Source: Maritalea myrionectae DSM 19524 (GTDB lineage Bacteria > Pseudomonadota > Alphaproteobacteria > Rhizobiales > Devosiaceae). Taken from it: a stretch of 64,000 bases of DNA. Positions 9,041 to 16,989 of the stretch are shown in pieces. The position numbers were made by a program, and so were the translations under genes. Under the pieces are notes generated by a model. That model ran no database searches and was not told the origin of the DNA. It saw nothing but the letters and a program-made list of their open reading frames with translations. The stretch is taken from positions 1 through 64,000 of the forward strand of contig NZ_AUHV01000006.1 of the NCBI RefSeq assembly GCF_000423365.1, in the 5' to 3' direction. Positions within the stretch are counted from its first letter, which is position 1; each line of letters opens with the position of its first letter.

Positions 9041-10323
9041 TGCGTCGCGATGCAATGCTGTTTTTGGCCCTGGGCGTTTTCCTCTTGGCCATCGCTGTTT
9101 GGCAGCAAATTCCAACGACTTTGTTTATGTTGGTCACCGCCTCGGCTTATGCGCTAATTGCGTTGGGGCTTAACGTGCAATGGGGCTATGCCGGTCTATT
9201 TAACTTCGGTGTGATGGGCTTTTTGATGGTTGGCGGCGTTGCCGTGACCTTCGTTTCCTATCCGATCAACGAAGCGTTCTGGGCGTCCGATGGGCCGTTC
9301 ATGCTGTTTAAGGCCCTTCTGGCGGCGATATTTGGCGGGGTGCTGGTTTATCTGGCCACCAATTCACAACGGTTCGGCATTAAAGGTAAATTACGCACCT
9401 TTTTGATCGTGGTGTCTTGGGCCACAGCCTATATCGTTTATCGCTCACAGATCGATCCGGCTGCCCGCTTGATTGAGGATGAGGCGGGCTTTATTGGCGG
9501 CCTTGGCCTGCCAGTTGTCTTGGGCTGGTTGTTTGGCGGCGTTTTGGCCGGGGCAATCGCTTATATCGTCGGCCGGATTTGCTTGGGCCTGCGCACAGAC
9601 TATCTGGCGATTGCGACCATCGGGATTTCCGAAATTATCCGGGCCTTGGTGAAAAACATGGATTGGTTCACACGGGGCACGCTTACTGTGTCGCCGCTGC
9701 CTTGGCCGACACCTTCGCCGGCCGATATTGTGGCGAGCGGGCTTGAAGATGCCACCATGTCCACTGTGTTGGCACGGGTTGGGTTCTTGTCTTTGACCGT
9801 TCTCATGATTGCGGTGATCTTTTACTTTTTGCAAAAGGCCTATGAAGGCCCTTGGGGACGCATGATGCGTGCCATTCGAGACAATAATGTTTCGGCAACG
9901 GCAATCGGTAAAAACGTGACCAAGCGTGAGCTTGAGGTGTTTATCCTTGGTTCAATCCTGATGGGCATTGGCGGCGCGATCTTGGCGTCATTCTCACAAA
10001 TCTTGGACCCTAGTGGCTATCAACCGATCAACCATACTTTCATTGTTTGGGTGATGATCATCGTTGGTGGTGCGGGCAACAATTATGGTGCCTTGTTTGG
10101 CGGCGTGTTCATCTACATTGTGTGGACCGTTTCTGAACCCGCATCGGTGCTGCTGTTTGGCTATATTTCCGATTTCTCTGAAGGGGCTGGCATTGGTGCT
10201 ATTCCGAACATTGAATCGCGTGCGTTGCAAATGCGCGTGTTCGTGTTGGGTTTGGTGATTACCTTCGCCCTACGTTATTTCCCACAAGGGGTCATTCCGG
10301 AACGGATACGGACAGAGAAATAA
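9037..10323 (+). CDS. livM: Branched-chain amino acid-type ABC transporter permease (LivM)
   Basis: Second permease, 428 residues, with an N-terminal helix set, YALIALGLNVQWGYAGLFNFG (the LivM signature) and AIRDNNVSATAIGKNV, the cytoplasmic coupling segment that meets the ATPase. An extra hydrophobic portion about residues 90-180 makes it longer than the typical 350 residues. AAAGGAG lies about 8 nt before ATG 9037. A strong terminator follows, so the transcription unit livGFHM ends here; the binding protein is on the opposite strand. Confidence 0.93.
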   Translation: MMRRDAMLFLALGVFLLAIAVWQQIPTTLFMLVTASAYALIALGLNVQWGYAGLFNFGVMGFLMVGGVAVTFVSYPINEAFWASDGPFMLFKALLAAIFGGVLVYLATNSQRFGIKGKLRTFLIVVSWATAYIVYRSQIDPAARLIEDEAGFIGGLGLPVVLGWLFGGVLAGAIAYIVGRICLGLRTDYLAIATIGISEIIRALVKNMDWFTRGTLTVSPLPWPTPSPADIVASGLEDATMSTVLARVGFLSLTVLMIAVIFYFLQKAYEGPWGRMMRAIRDNNVSATAIGKNVTKRELEVFILGSILMGIGGAILASFSQILDPSGYQPINHTFIVWVMIIVGGAGNNYGALFGGVFIYIVWTVSEPASVLLFGYISDFSEGAGIGAIPNIESRALQMRVFVLGLVITFALRYFPQGVIPERIRTEK

Positions 10324-10352
10324 GTAGTCTGCTTATACTGACAAGTTAAAAG

Positions 10353-10384
10353 ACGCCGCCTTTATCGAGGCGGCGTTTTTTTTT
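10353..10384 (+). terminator. Intrinsic terminator of livGFHM
   Basis: Perfect ACGCCGCC / GGCGGCGT stem (10353-10360, 10369-10376) followed by eight Ts, 30 bp after the livM stop. Confidence 0.93.
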
Positions 10385-10505
10385 GAGTACGATGGATACG
10401 GTCAATTGAGTGGGACAAAAGCTATAATATCGATGGCGCCCCATATCCATTCGTCAGCACTACTGCATCAAAAGGGATGGATCTTATCGGCGAATGTCCT
10501 GACGC

Positions 10506-11111
10506 CTATTTTTGCGCGATGCACCAGATGGATTGATAAGATTCCCCATCGGCCCCTTCGCCACCCGCGCCGTCCTTGAGGGCAAAAAGCTGCCAGGGTG
10601 CGGATGCTTTGAACTTTTGTTCCAGCATTTCGGGAGTGGGTAGATTGTAATAGCGTCCAAGCTTGTCACGACCAGCGCCTTCTCCGACTTTGAAACTCGC
10701 CCAGAGATGCCCGTCTGGTTTTAGAGCGCGATGGGCTTTTTCAATGATATCCGACAAGCTCTCCCACGGGGCGTGCAGTAAGCACATATTGGCCCAGATG
10801 GCATCATATGCCGCTTCGTCGTCCAGCTCGTCGAAACGCATCACTTTTACGGGGGCTCCGAAATTTCGTTCGGCCTCGGCGGCAAGTGCCGGGTTGCCTT
10901 CGGTTGCGGTTACCTCAAAGCCATTATCGCGCATATGGCGCGCTTCCAGCCCGGCCCCACAACCCAGCTCAAGGATGTGGCTGCCCGGTGGGAGGGTGGC
11001 GATGAACTTGCTTAATGTCTCGGAAGGCTTCGTGCGCCGATGCGCGTACTGCTTTGCATTTTCAGCATAGAAGGCGAAAGTCTTTGGATCGTAGCTCATA
11101 ATCGCACCCAT
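10506..11111 (-). CDS. Class I SAM-dependent methyltransferase
   Basis: A 201-residue soluble protein with the Rossmann motif I ILELGCGAGLEARHM, acidic motif II VTATEGNPALAAEA, motif III region YDAIWANMCLLHAP and a final KPDGHLWASFK strand, all standard for type 11/12 methyltransferases. Substrate unknown. ATG 11111 has no ribosome site; ATG 11099 (MSYDPKTFAFY) follows GGGTG and may be the real start, giving 197 residues. It lies tail to tail with livM and is separated from the following binding-protein gene by that gene's terminator, so it has its own expression. Confidence 0.85.
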   Translation of the reverse strand: MGAIMSYDPKTFAFYAENAKQYAHRRTKPSETLSKFIATLPPGSHILELGCGAGLEARHMRDNGFEVTATEGNPALAAEAERNFGAPVKVMRFDELDDEAAYDAIWANMCLLHAPWESLSDIIEKAHRALKPDGHLWASFKVGEGAGRDKLGRYYNLPTPEMLEQKFKASAPWQLFALKDGAGGEGADGESYQSIWCIAQK

Positions 11112-11156
11112 AAATTACGCAGAAAGGGATCGTAGGGTGCAGGTATGATTTGCGCA

Positions 11157-11186
11157 ATAAAAAACCCGACGCCGAAGCGTCGGGTT
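11157..11186 (-). terminator. Intrinsic terminator of livK
   Basis: On the minus strand, AACCCGACGC / GCGTCGGGTT with a TTCG tetraloop, running into a T tract (the A run at 11157-11164 on the plus strand). It starts 27 bp beyond the livK stop. Confidence 0.92.
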
Positions 11187-11213
11187 CAATACTAATGCTG
11201 TTGTGGGGTTGGC

Positions 11214-12413
11214 TTACTTAAGTGGGCCAACTTCAACAAACACACCATCTTTAATGGTCATTTCTACGATGGCACCTGATACGTCACCAGCTTCGTCGAA
11301 CTCGTGGTCGCCGCCAGCGCCTTCATAGTTGATTTCTTTGCCGTCAGCGATCAGCTGCTTGGCTTTATCCCATTCGCCAGGAAGGATCACTTCACCAGGA
11401 GCTGTTGCTACTGAACGAAGGGCTTCGTTTACGCCTTCACGGTCTGTGTTGCCTTTTTGCTCGAAAGCAAGAGCCAACAAGAACGCAGCGTCATAGGCTT
11501 GTGGGCCGAATGAAGCGATTGGGTCCAGACCAGCGTCTGTTGCCAATTTTTCATAAACGGCTGTACCCTCAGTTTCCAAGCGACCTTGGCGAGATGCCAA
11601 CATGCCTTCAACTGCAGATGGGTCAATACCAGTTACCAACGCATCAGCAACCATGCCGTCACCACCGAAGTAGGTTACAAAGTCACCTGCTTCAATCGCT
11701 TGGCGCAGAATGGTTTGGCCTGAGCCAGATGCATAAGCAAGGATGATCAGGTTTTGTGAGCCGCTAGCTGCCAAAGAACCCAATTCAGCACGGTAGTCTG
11801 ATTTGCCTTCTTCGTGAGCTTCAGAGATCATCACATCGCCGCCGCCTGCTTCGTAGGCGTTAGACAGGGCATCAGCAAAGCCTTTGCCGTAGTCGTTGTT
11901 CACGTAAGTGATGGCAATGTCGTTGATGCCTTTGTCGAGCAACATGCGGGCAACAACTTCACCTTGGTAGGCATCAGATGGGCCAACACGGAACAGCAAG
12001 TCATTGTCTTCAACTGTTGTTACAGCAGGTGAAGAGGCAGATGGTGAAACCATCACAACGCCAGCAGGAATAGCAGCGGTGTTTGCTGCTGAAATGGTGG
12101 CGCCTGAGCACATCGCACCAACGATTGCATGAACGCCATCGGCGTTGATCAAACGGTCAGCGGCTGTTGCGGCTGCAGTGGCGTCGGCACAAGTCGAGTC
12201 ACCAATGGTGAACGTTGCTTCGCCGCCCAAAATGCCGCCTTGCTCATTTACATGCTGCAAAGCCAATTTGGCTGCATCACCGATTGGTGGAGCCAATGTT
12301 TCAAGTGGACCGGTATACCCCAGAAGAATACCGATGTTTACGTCTTCAGCCACAGCCGGTGTTGCAACGCTAAGTGCGGCGGCTGCTGTGAGTGCAAGTT
12401 TAAGATGACGCAT
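11214..12413 (-). CDS. livK: Periplasmic branched-chain amino acid-type binding protein
   Basis: Periplasmic solute receptor of 399 residues. It has a clear signal peptide (positive MRHLK, hydrophobic run, cleavage after PAVA, mature start EDVNIG) and then the type I periplasmic binding fold (IGILLGYTGPLETLAPP, DSTCADATAAATAADRLI, VGAMCSGATISAA, YVNNDYGKGFADAL). AGAGGG precedes the ATG. It most likely serves the livGFHM importer 900 bp away on the other strand; separate expression of a binding protein in excess of the membrane parts is common. Exact ligand not predictable. A methyltransferase gene lies between it and the rest of the system. Confidence 0.92.
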   Translation of the reverse strand: MRHLKLALTAAAALSVATPAVAEDVNIGILLGYTGPLETLAPPIGDAAKLALQHVNEQGGILGGEATFTIGDSTCADATAAATAADRLINADGVHAIVGAMCSGATISAANTAAIPAGVVMVSPSASSPAVTTVEDNDLLFRVGPSDAYQGEVVARMLLDKGINDIAITYVNNDYGKGFADALSNAYEAGGGDVMISEAHEEGKSDYRAELGSLAASGSQNLIILAYASGSGQTILRQAIEAGDFVTYFGGDGMVADALVTGIDPSAVEGMLASRQGRLETEGTAVYEKLATDAGLDPIASFGPQAYDAAFLLALAFEQKGNTDREGVNEALRSVATAPGEVILPGEWDKAKQLIADGKEINYEGAGGDHEFDEAGDVSGAIVEMTIKDGVFVEVGPLK

Positions 12414-12542
12414 AATTTCCCTCTAATTTGTACATCTTTCATCAACGGATAAAACGAACTTTTTCCCAGCTCTTTATTAGGTCTTATCCGCCTTATGGCC
12501 GAGGTCGTTTTCCTCCCTCGTTGCGCCAACAATAACGATTTT

Positions 12543-12571
12543 TTAATAAGAGTCACCAGCTTTTGTCGCAA
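12543..12571 (-). promoter_or_regulatory. Candidate sigma-70-type promoter for livK
   Basis: On the minus strand TTGCGA (12566-12571) and TATTAA (12543-12548) are separated by exactly 17 bp, each matching 4 of 6 consensus bases. It would give a leader of about 120 nt. Plausible only. Confidence 0.35.
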
Positions 12572-12677
12572 TAATCAGCAAAAGGTTGCGAATAGTGTTA
12601 ATTTCAATTGCAACAAAAATGGTTACAAATTGAGTGGGTTACAGGCAATCTACCGCGATTATTGCGTTGGGTTGCTT

Positions 12678-12698
12678 GGTCGACTATTCGACCGGTCG
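12678..12698. promoter_or_regulatory. Candidate operator: GGTCGA/TCGACC palindrome array
   Basis: A perfect 16-bp palindrome GGTCGA-ctat-TCGACC (12678-12693) overlaps a second perfect 10-bp palindrome CGACCGGTCG (12689-12698), giving three alternating half sites. It ends 65 bp before the start of the first betaine-type binding protein, where a regulator of an osmolyte importer would be expected to bind. Confidence 0.5.
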
Positions 12699-12763
12699 GG
12701 ATTGATTTGTCAGGGTAAAATGGTCACATTGGCCGTAAATTTGGGCGAGATAAGGCACAATAT

Positions 12764-13747
12764 ATGCGCAATTTAGTGGCGGCGATGATCATCGTTTTGG
12801 GCAGCTTTGGCGCGCAAGGTGCGTTTGCCCAATCTGGCGCAGATGCTGAGTTGATCTATGAAGGGTGCCGGGGTGAAGTGGTCACCATCGCTGATTTACA
12901 ATGGCCGTCCGCCAGTATTTTGGCGCATATTCATCAGCAACTTTTTCGGTCCGAGTTTAATTGTGATGCGCAGGTGGTGCAAAGTGATTTAGCCAATGTG
13001 GCAGCCACGATTGATGCGGCACAGGAACCCAAAATTGTGCCCGAGCTTTGGGTCAATCGCGTGGCGGGCCAATGGAATAAGCTGGGTGAAGCGCAGCGGG
13101 CTTTTATGGCCGCGTCTAGTTTTGATGCAACCACCTTGGAAGGGTGGTTTGTGCCCAGCAAAGTGGTCGCTGATTTTCCGCAACTTGGGGCGGCTGAAAA
13201 ACTGGCTGACATGCCCGGGCTTTATGAACGCGACAAGATCCGCTTTATCACGTGTCCGGAAAAGTGGGCGTGTCATGTGCTGAATGATAATTTGATCCGT
13301 GCGTTCGGCCTTCAGAATGTGTTTGAGGTGGTGGTGCCGCAATCCCGTTTTGAAATGGACCAAATGATCGGTCAGATTATCTCTGCGCGTGAACCGGCAG
13401 TGTTTTATTATTGGCAGCCCAACGCCGTGTTGCACCAGTTTGACTTCGCGGCGCTCTCTTTGGGTGACTATGTTGCGGATGCCTATCCCTGCCTTGCACA
13501 ATCCAACTGCGGTACGCCCAAAAGAAGTGATTTTCCAAGCGAGCAAATCGGCCTTGTCGCCGCCAGCGATGTGCGGGCTGATATGCCCGAATTGTTGGGC
13601 TATTTGCGTCGCGCTACCATGCCCATAGCGGTCATGAATGAATTGTTGGCGGTTCAGGAACGGCAAGCCTTTACAGCGCAACAAACGGCTACACATTTTA
13701 TTGAAGCGTTTCCAGAGACGTGGCAGGCGTGGGTAAGTGCGCCATAG
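12764..13747 (+). CDS. Glycine betaine/proline-type ABC transporter binding protein, copy 1
   Basis: Periplasmic binding protein of 327 residues in the ProX/OpuAC family, which takes up quaternary amines as osmoprotectants or nutrients. Signal peptide cleaved after GAFA. Seen: ADLQWPSASILAHIHQ (the family Trp-Pro-Ser start of the mature fold), PELWVN, EGWFVPSKV, the Cys-flanked ITCPEKWACHV, FYYWQPNAVL and CLAQSNCGTPK. Trp/Tyr positions fit an aromatic cage. TAAGG precedes ATG 12764. It is followed 240 bp on by a paralogue that sits next to the permease. It is diverged from that copy, so it may bind a different ligand of the same class. Confidence 0.88.
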   Translation: MRNLVAAMIIVLGSFGAQGAFAQSGADAELIYEGCRGEVVTIADLQWPSASILAHIHQQLFRSEFNCDAQVVQSDLANVAATIDAAQEPKIVPELWVNRVAGQWNKLGEAQRAFMAASSFDATTLEGWFVPSKVVADFPQLGAAEKLADMPGLYERDKIRFITCPEKWACHVLNDNLIRAFGLQNVFEVVVPQSRFEMDQMIGQIISAREPAVFYYWQPNAVLHQFDFAALSLGDYVADAYPCLAQSNCGTPKRSDFPSEQIGLVAASDVRADMPELLGYLRRATMPIAVMNELLAVQERQAFTAQQTATHFIEAFPETWQAWVSAP

Positions 13748-13987
13748 TTTTTCGCTTTAGTTGAAACTGTGTTCACAAAAAAACTGACTAAAGGTTGTCG
13801 GTAGAAACACTTGGCAGGCGGTATTGAAATCGAAATATCCGCCGGCAAACGCGGTGTTGGCTTTGTCCTTCATTTGGCGTTGTTTAAGTAAATATCGGAA
13901 TTTTCCTTAGTTCTCCGCCATTTGACCGGGTGGTTGGGGCTGGTTATGCTCAATCTAAAAATTGCAGAAAAGTCGGGAGAACTAGGT

Positions 13988-14986
13988 ATGCAAAAGTTTA
14001 AATTGGCATTGGCGACCGTGTTTGTCGCTTTGGGTGCGACGGGTGGCGCGATGGCGGCCGAGTGTGGCACGGACCGCAAAATTGATATTGCCGAGATGAA
14101 TTGGCCGTCAGCGGCAGCGCTGGCGCACATCCATGCCACCATTTTGGAAGAGGGCTATGGCTGTAATGTGGAGCTGGTTGCGGGGGATTCCGTACCTACA
14201 TCTGCGTCTATGCTGTCGAAAGGTCGTCCGGCCATTGCCCCTGAATTGTGGATCGGCACGGTGCAAGACCAGTGGAAAAAGGGCCTCGAGGAAGGTGCCG
14301 TGAAGGATGCGGGCCTTGCCATTTCAGACGGTGCAGTTGAAGGCTGGTGGATTCCCGCCTATGTGGCGGCAGAAAATCCGGGCCTGAAACGGGTTGAAGA
14401 TTTGCCTGAATATGCCGAATTGTTCGCCGATCCTGACGATCCGGATCAGGGCCGTTTTTACTCCTGCCCTCCAGGCTGGGGTTGCGAAATCGCCAATGCG
14501 GCTTTGTTTGAGGCCTATGACCTGGAAGAAAGCTTCAATCTGTTCTCACCCGGTTCCGGTGGCAATCTGGATGCCTCCATCGTGCGCGCCTTTGAGCGTG
14601 AAGAGCCGATCGTATTTTACTATTGGGGCCCCACGGCCATTATGGGCAAATATGACATGGTGCAGCTCGAAATGCCTGAGCATGACCCGGAAATCTGGGC
14701 CTGTAATGTTGAGTCTAGCTGCGAAGACAAAGGCAAAAGCGCTTTCCCCACACCGCCTGTGACGGTGGGTACTGCGGCATGGCTTGCTGAAGAAGCCCCT
14801 GTGGTTTTTGACTATTTGAGCGAAGTGGCGCTTAACAATGTTCAGATCTCCAAAATGTTGAATTGGGGCGCAGAGAACAAAGCTGGCGCTGAAGAAACAG
14901 CCGAACATTTCTTGAAAACAGAAGAAGATGTATGGACCCAATGGGTGCCAGCAGATGTGGCTGAAAAAGTGAAAGCTGCCCTTTAG
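13988..14986 (+). CDS. Glycine betaine/proline-type ABC transporter binding protein, copy 2
   Basis: Second ProX-family binding protein, 332 residues. ATG 13988 is chosen because GGGAG precedes it and it starts a signal peptide cut after AMAA; an in-frame ATG at 13922 would add 22 residues ahead of the signal. Motifs parallel copy 1: AEMNWPSAAALAHIH, PELWIG, EGWWIPAYV, YSCPPGWGCEI, FYYWGPTAIM, WACNVESSCEDKGKSAFP, HFLKT. The motifs fit the ProX family better than copy 1's do. Only 77 bp separate it from the permease start, so it is the likely main receptor of this importer. Confidence 0.9.
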   Translation: MQKFKLALATVFVALGATGGAMAAECGTDRKIDIAEMNWPSAAALAHIHATILEEGYGCNVELVAGDSVPTSASMLSKGRPAIAPELWIGTVQDQWKKGLEEGAVKDAGLAISDGAVEGWWIPAYVAAENPGLKRVEDLPEYAELFADPDDPDQGRFYSCPPGWGCEIANAALFEAYDLEESFNLFSPGSGGNLDASIVRAFEREEPIVFYYWGPTAIMGKYDMVQLEMPEHDPEIWACNVESSCEDKGKSAFPTPPVTVGTAAWLAEEAPVVFDYLSEVALNNVQISKMLNWGAENKAGAEETAEHFLKTEEDVWTQWVPADVAEKVKAAL

Positions 14987-15063
14987 TGGGCTACCGATAA
15001 AGCATTGAAAGTGGCCGGGTGATTAGGTTCACCTGGCCATTTTTGCATAAAGGGATCAGGGCG

Positions 15064-15960
15064 ATGTTCGAGTTTTTCTTCAGCGGTGAATTTCCAGAAT
15101 TTATCAATACGCGGCCTTTGCGGTTTTGGGTGGATGATGGGCTGAACTGGGTGGTGCGCAATTGGGGTGGCGCGTTCGAGGATGCCGCCTATCCTTTGCT
15201 GGTGATGCTCAATAGTATTGAGGACGGGCTGTTGATGGTGCCCTGGTGGTTGATCATTCTGGCTTTTGCCGCTCTGGCTTATGGGGCAACCCGCAGCAAG
15301 GCCCTGCCGATCATTGTGGTGGTGGGGCTTGTGTTTATGGGGCTGATGGAGCTTTGGGAAGACAGCGTGGAAACCATGGCGCTAATGATCTCCGCCACGG
15401 TGACCGCCATTGTCTTTTCGATACCTCTGGGCATTGTGATGGCGCGCTCAGAAATTGTGCAGCGCATTGTCACGCCGATTTTGGATTTGATGCAGACCAT
15501 GCCCAGCTTTGTTTATCTGATCCCCACGGTGATGATTTTTGGTCCCGGCAAAATTCCGGCGCTTCTGGCCACCATTGTTTATGCGGCGCCACCGCTGGTG
15601 CGCCTGACCAATTTGGGCATTCGGCAGGTGGAGCCGAGTGTGATGGAAGCCGCGCAGGCCTTTGGGGCCTCGCCGCGGCAACGGCTGTTCGGGGTGCAGA
15701 TCCCGCTGGCCTTGCCCACCATATTGGCCGGGGTGAACCAGACGACCATGATGGCGCTGGCCATGGTGGTGATTGCCTCCATGATTGGGGCGGGGGGCCT
15801 TGGCTATCAGGTGCTGCAGGGCATTGGTCGGTTGGAAGTCAGTCGTGGTGTGTTTGCCGGGCTGGGCATTGTGGTGCTGGCGATTATTTTTGACCGGATC
15901 ACGCAGGCCTATGGCAAGCAATTGCAGGAGCAGATCGGGCTGGCAGGAGATCGCTCATGA
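15064..15960 (+). CDS. proW: Glycine betaine/proline-type ABC transporter permease
   Basis: Inner-membrane permease of 298 residues, like ProW/OpuAB. Hydrophobic segments begin near residue 50, after an N-terminal amphipathic part (FEFFFSGEFPEFINTRPLRF). The ABC coupling motif is read as EAAQAFGASPRQRLFGVQIPLALPT, near residue 195. ATG 15064 (after AGGG) is preferred over a GTG at 15019. It overlaps the ATPase gene by 4 bp. One permease gene only, so it should act as a homodimer. Confidence 0.92.
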   Translation: MFEFFFSGEFPEFINTRPLRFWVDDGLNWVVRNWGGAFEDAAYPLLVMLNSIEDGLLMVPWWLIILAFAALAYGATRSKALPIIVVVGLVFMGLMELWEDSVETMALMISATVTAIVFSIPLGIVMARSEIVQRIVTPILDLMQTMPSFVYLIPTVMIFGPGKIPALLATIVYAAPPLVRLTNLGIRQVEPSVMEAAQAFGASPRQRLFGVQIPLALPTILAGVNQTTMMALAMVVIASMIGAGGLGYQVLQGIGRLEVSRGVFAGLGIVVLAIIFDRITQAYGKQLQEQIGLAGDRS

Positions 15961-16988
15961 GCCATCAATATAAAATTGAAATGCGCGGCGTGACCAAGAT
16001 TTTCGGGCCCGAACCGCAGGCGGTGTTGGAAAAGCTGCAGGCCGGGGAGTCCAAGGACAAGTTGCAGGCGGAAACCGGCCATGTGATTGGCCTGAACGAT
16101 GTAAGTTTGCAGGTGGCACCGGGCAAATTGCATGTGGTGATGGGGCTTTCGGGGTCCGGTAAATCCACCCTGATCCGGCATGTGAACCGACTGATTGATC
16201 CAACCTCAGGGGAAATCTTTGTTGATGGGCAGAATGTGCTGGAGATGAGCCTTGATGAGTTGCGCACCTTCCGGCGCACGCAAATTGCCATGGTTTTCCA
16301 AAGGTTCGGCCTCCTGCCGCACCGCTCGGTGCTGGACAATGTGGCCTATGGCTTGGAAATTCGCGGGATCGACAAAAAAGAGCGGAAAGAGATTGCAGAA
16401 AAATGGGTCGCCACTGTGGGGCTTGAGGGCTATGAAAAGTCGCGCCCGCACCAATTGTCCGGTGGCCAGCAACAGCGCGTAGGGCTGGCTCGCGCTTTGG
16501 CCATGGATGTTGATATTTTGCTGATGGATGAGGCCTTTTCGGCGCTCGATCCGCTGATCCGCTCTGGCATGCAGGATGAGTTGCTGGCACTGCAAAAAGA
16601 GCTGAACAAGACCATATTGTTCATCACCCATGATTTTGACGAAGCCCTTAAAATTGGCGATCAGGTGACGGTGCTGCAGGATGGGGCGGTGATCCAGTCC
16701 GGGCGGCCGGAAGAAGTGGTGCTCAACCCGGCCAACGCGCATGTGGAAGACTTCGTGCGGGATGTGAACCGAGCGCGCGCCATCCATGTGCACACCATTA
16801 TGGAGCGCGGCGACTTTGGCACGAGCGGCGCCACTGTATCAGCAAATGCCCGTTGCGAAGACGTGCTGCCGCTTTTTGCCGAGCATGACTGGGTGGGCGT
16901 CACCAATGCGAATGACAAGGTGATCGGCAAGGTGACTGCCAAACAAGTGATCAAGGCTCTGGCCCGCCATAGTGGCGTATCGGGGTGA
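15957..16988 (+). CDS. proV: Glycine betaine/proline-type ABC transporter ATPase
   Basis: ATPase of the importer, 343 residues. It has the family N-terminal extension (IFGPEPQAVLEKLQAGESKD), Walker A GLSGSGKST near 63-71, signature LSGGQQQR near 167, Walker B ILLMDEAFSALDPLIR and switch ITHDFDEAL. After about residue 285 only one CBS-like stretch remains (CEDVLPLFAEHDWVGVTN), whereas E. coli ProV has about 400 residues with two CBS repeats. The ATGA overlap with the permease shows coupling. The tail may therefore not gate on ionic strength as tandem CBS domains do. It ends 1 bp before the glycerol kinase stop on the other strand. Confidence 0.92.
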   Translation: MSHQYKIEMRGVTKIFGPEPQAVLEKLQAGESKDKLQAETGHVIGLNDVSLQVAPGKLHVVMGLSGSGKSTLIRHVNRLIDPTSGEIFVDGQNVLEMSLDELRTFRRTQIAMVFQRFGLLPHRSVLDNVAYGLEIRGIDKKERKEIAEKWVATVGLEGYEKSRPHQLSGGQQQRVGLARALAMDVDILLMDEAFSALDPLIRSGMQDELLALQKELNKTILFITHDFDEALKIGDQVTVLQDGAVIQSGRPEEVVLNPANAHVEDFVRDVNRARAIHVHTIMERGDFGTSGATVSANARCEDVLPLFAEHDWVGVTNANDKVIGKVTAKQVIKALARHSGVSG

Positions 16989-16989
16989 T

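Larger units (their letters stand above)
12414..12763. other. Divergent regulatory region between livK and the betaine-type transporter
   Basis: 350 bp with no convincing gene (an open frame at 12495-12776 looks spurious). It must hold promoters for both flanking units. Seen: a candidate livK promoter on the minus strand at 12543-12571, and a palindrome array at 12678-12698 about 65 bp before the first binding-protein gene. AT-rich GTTGC/GCAAC arms lie at about 12584-12613. Confidence 0.6.

Noticed and set aside
12495-12776. Possible 93-codon gene before the betaine-type binding protein
   Set aside because: No ribosome site, no recognisable pattern, and it runs across the palindrome array and into the next gene's start.
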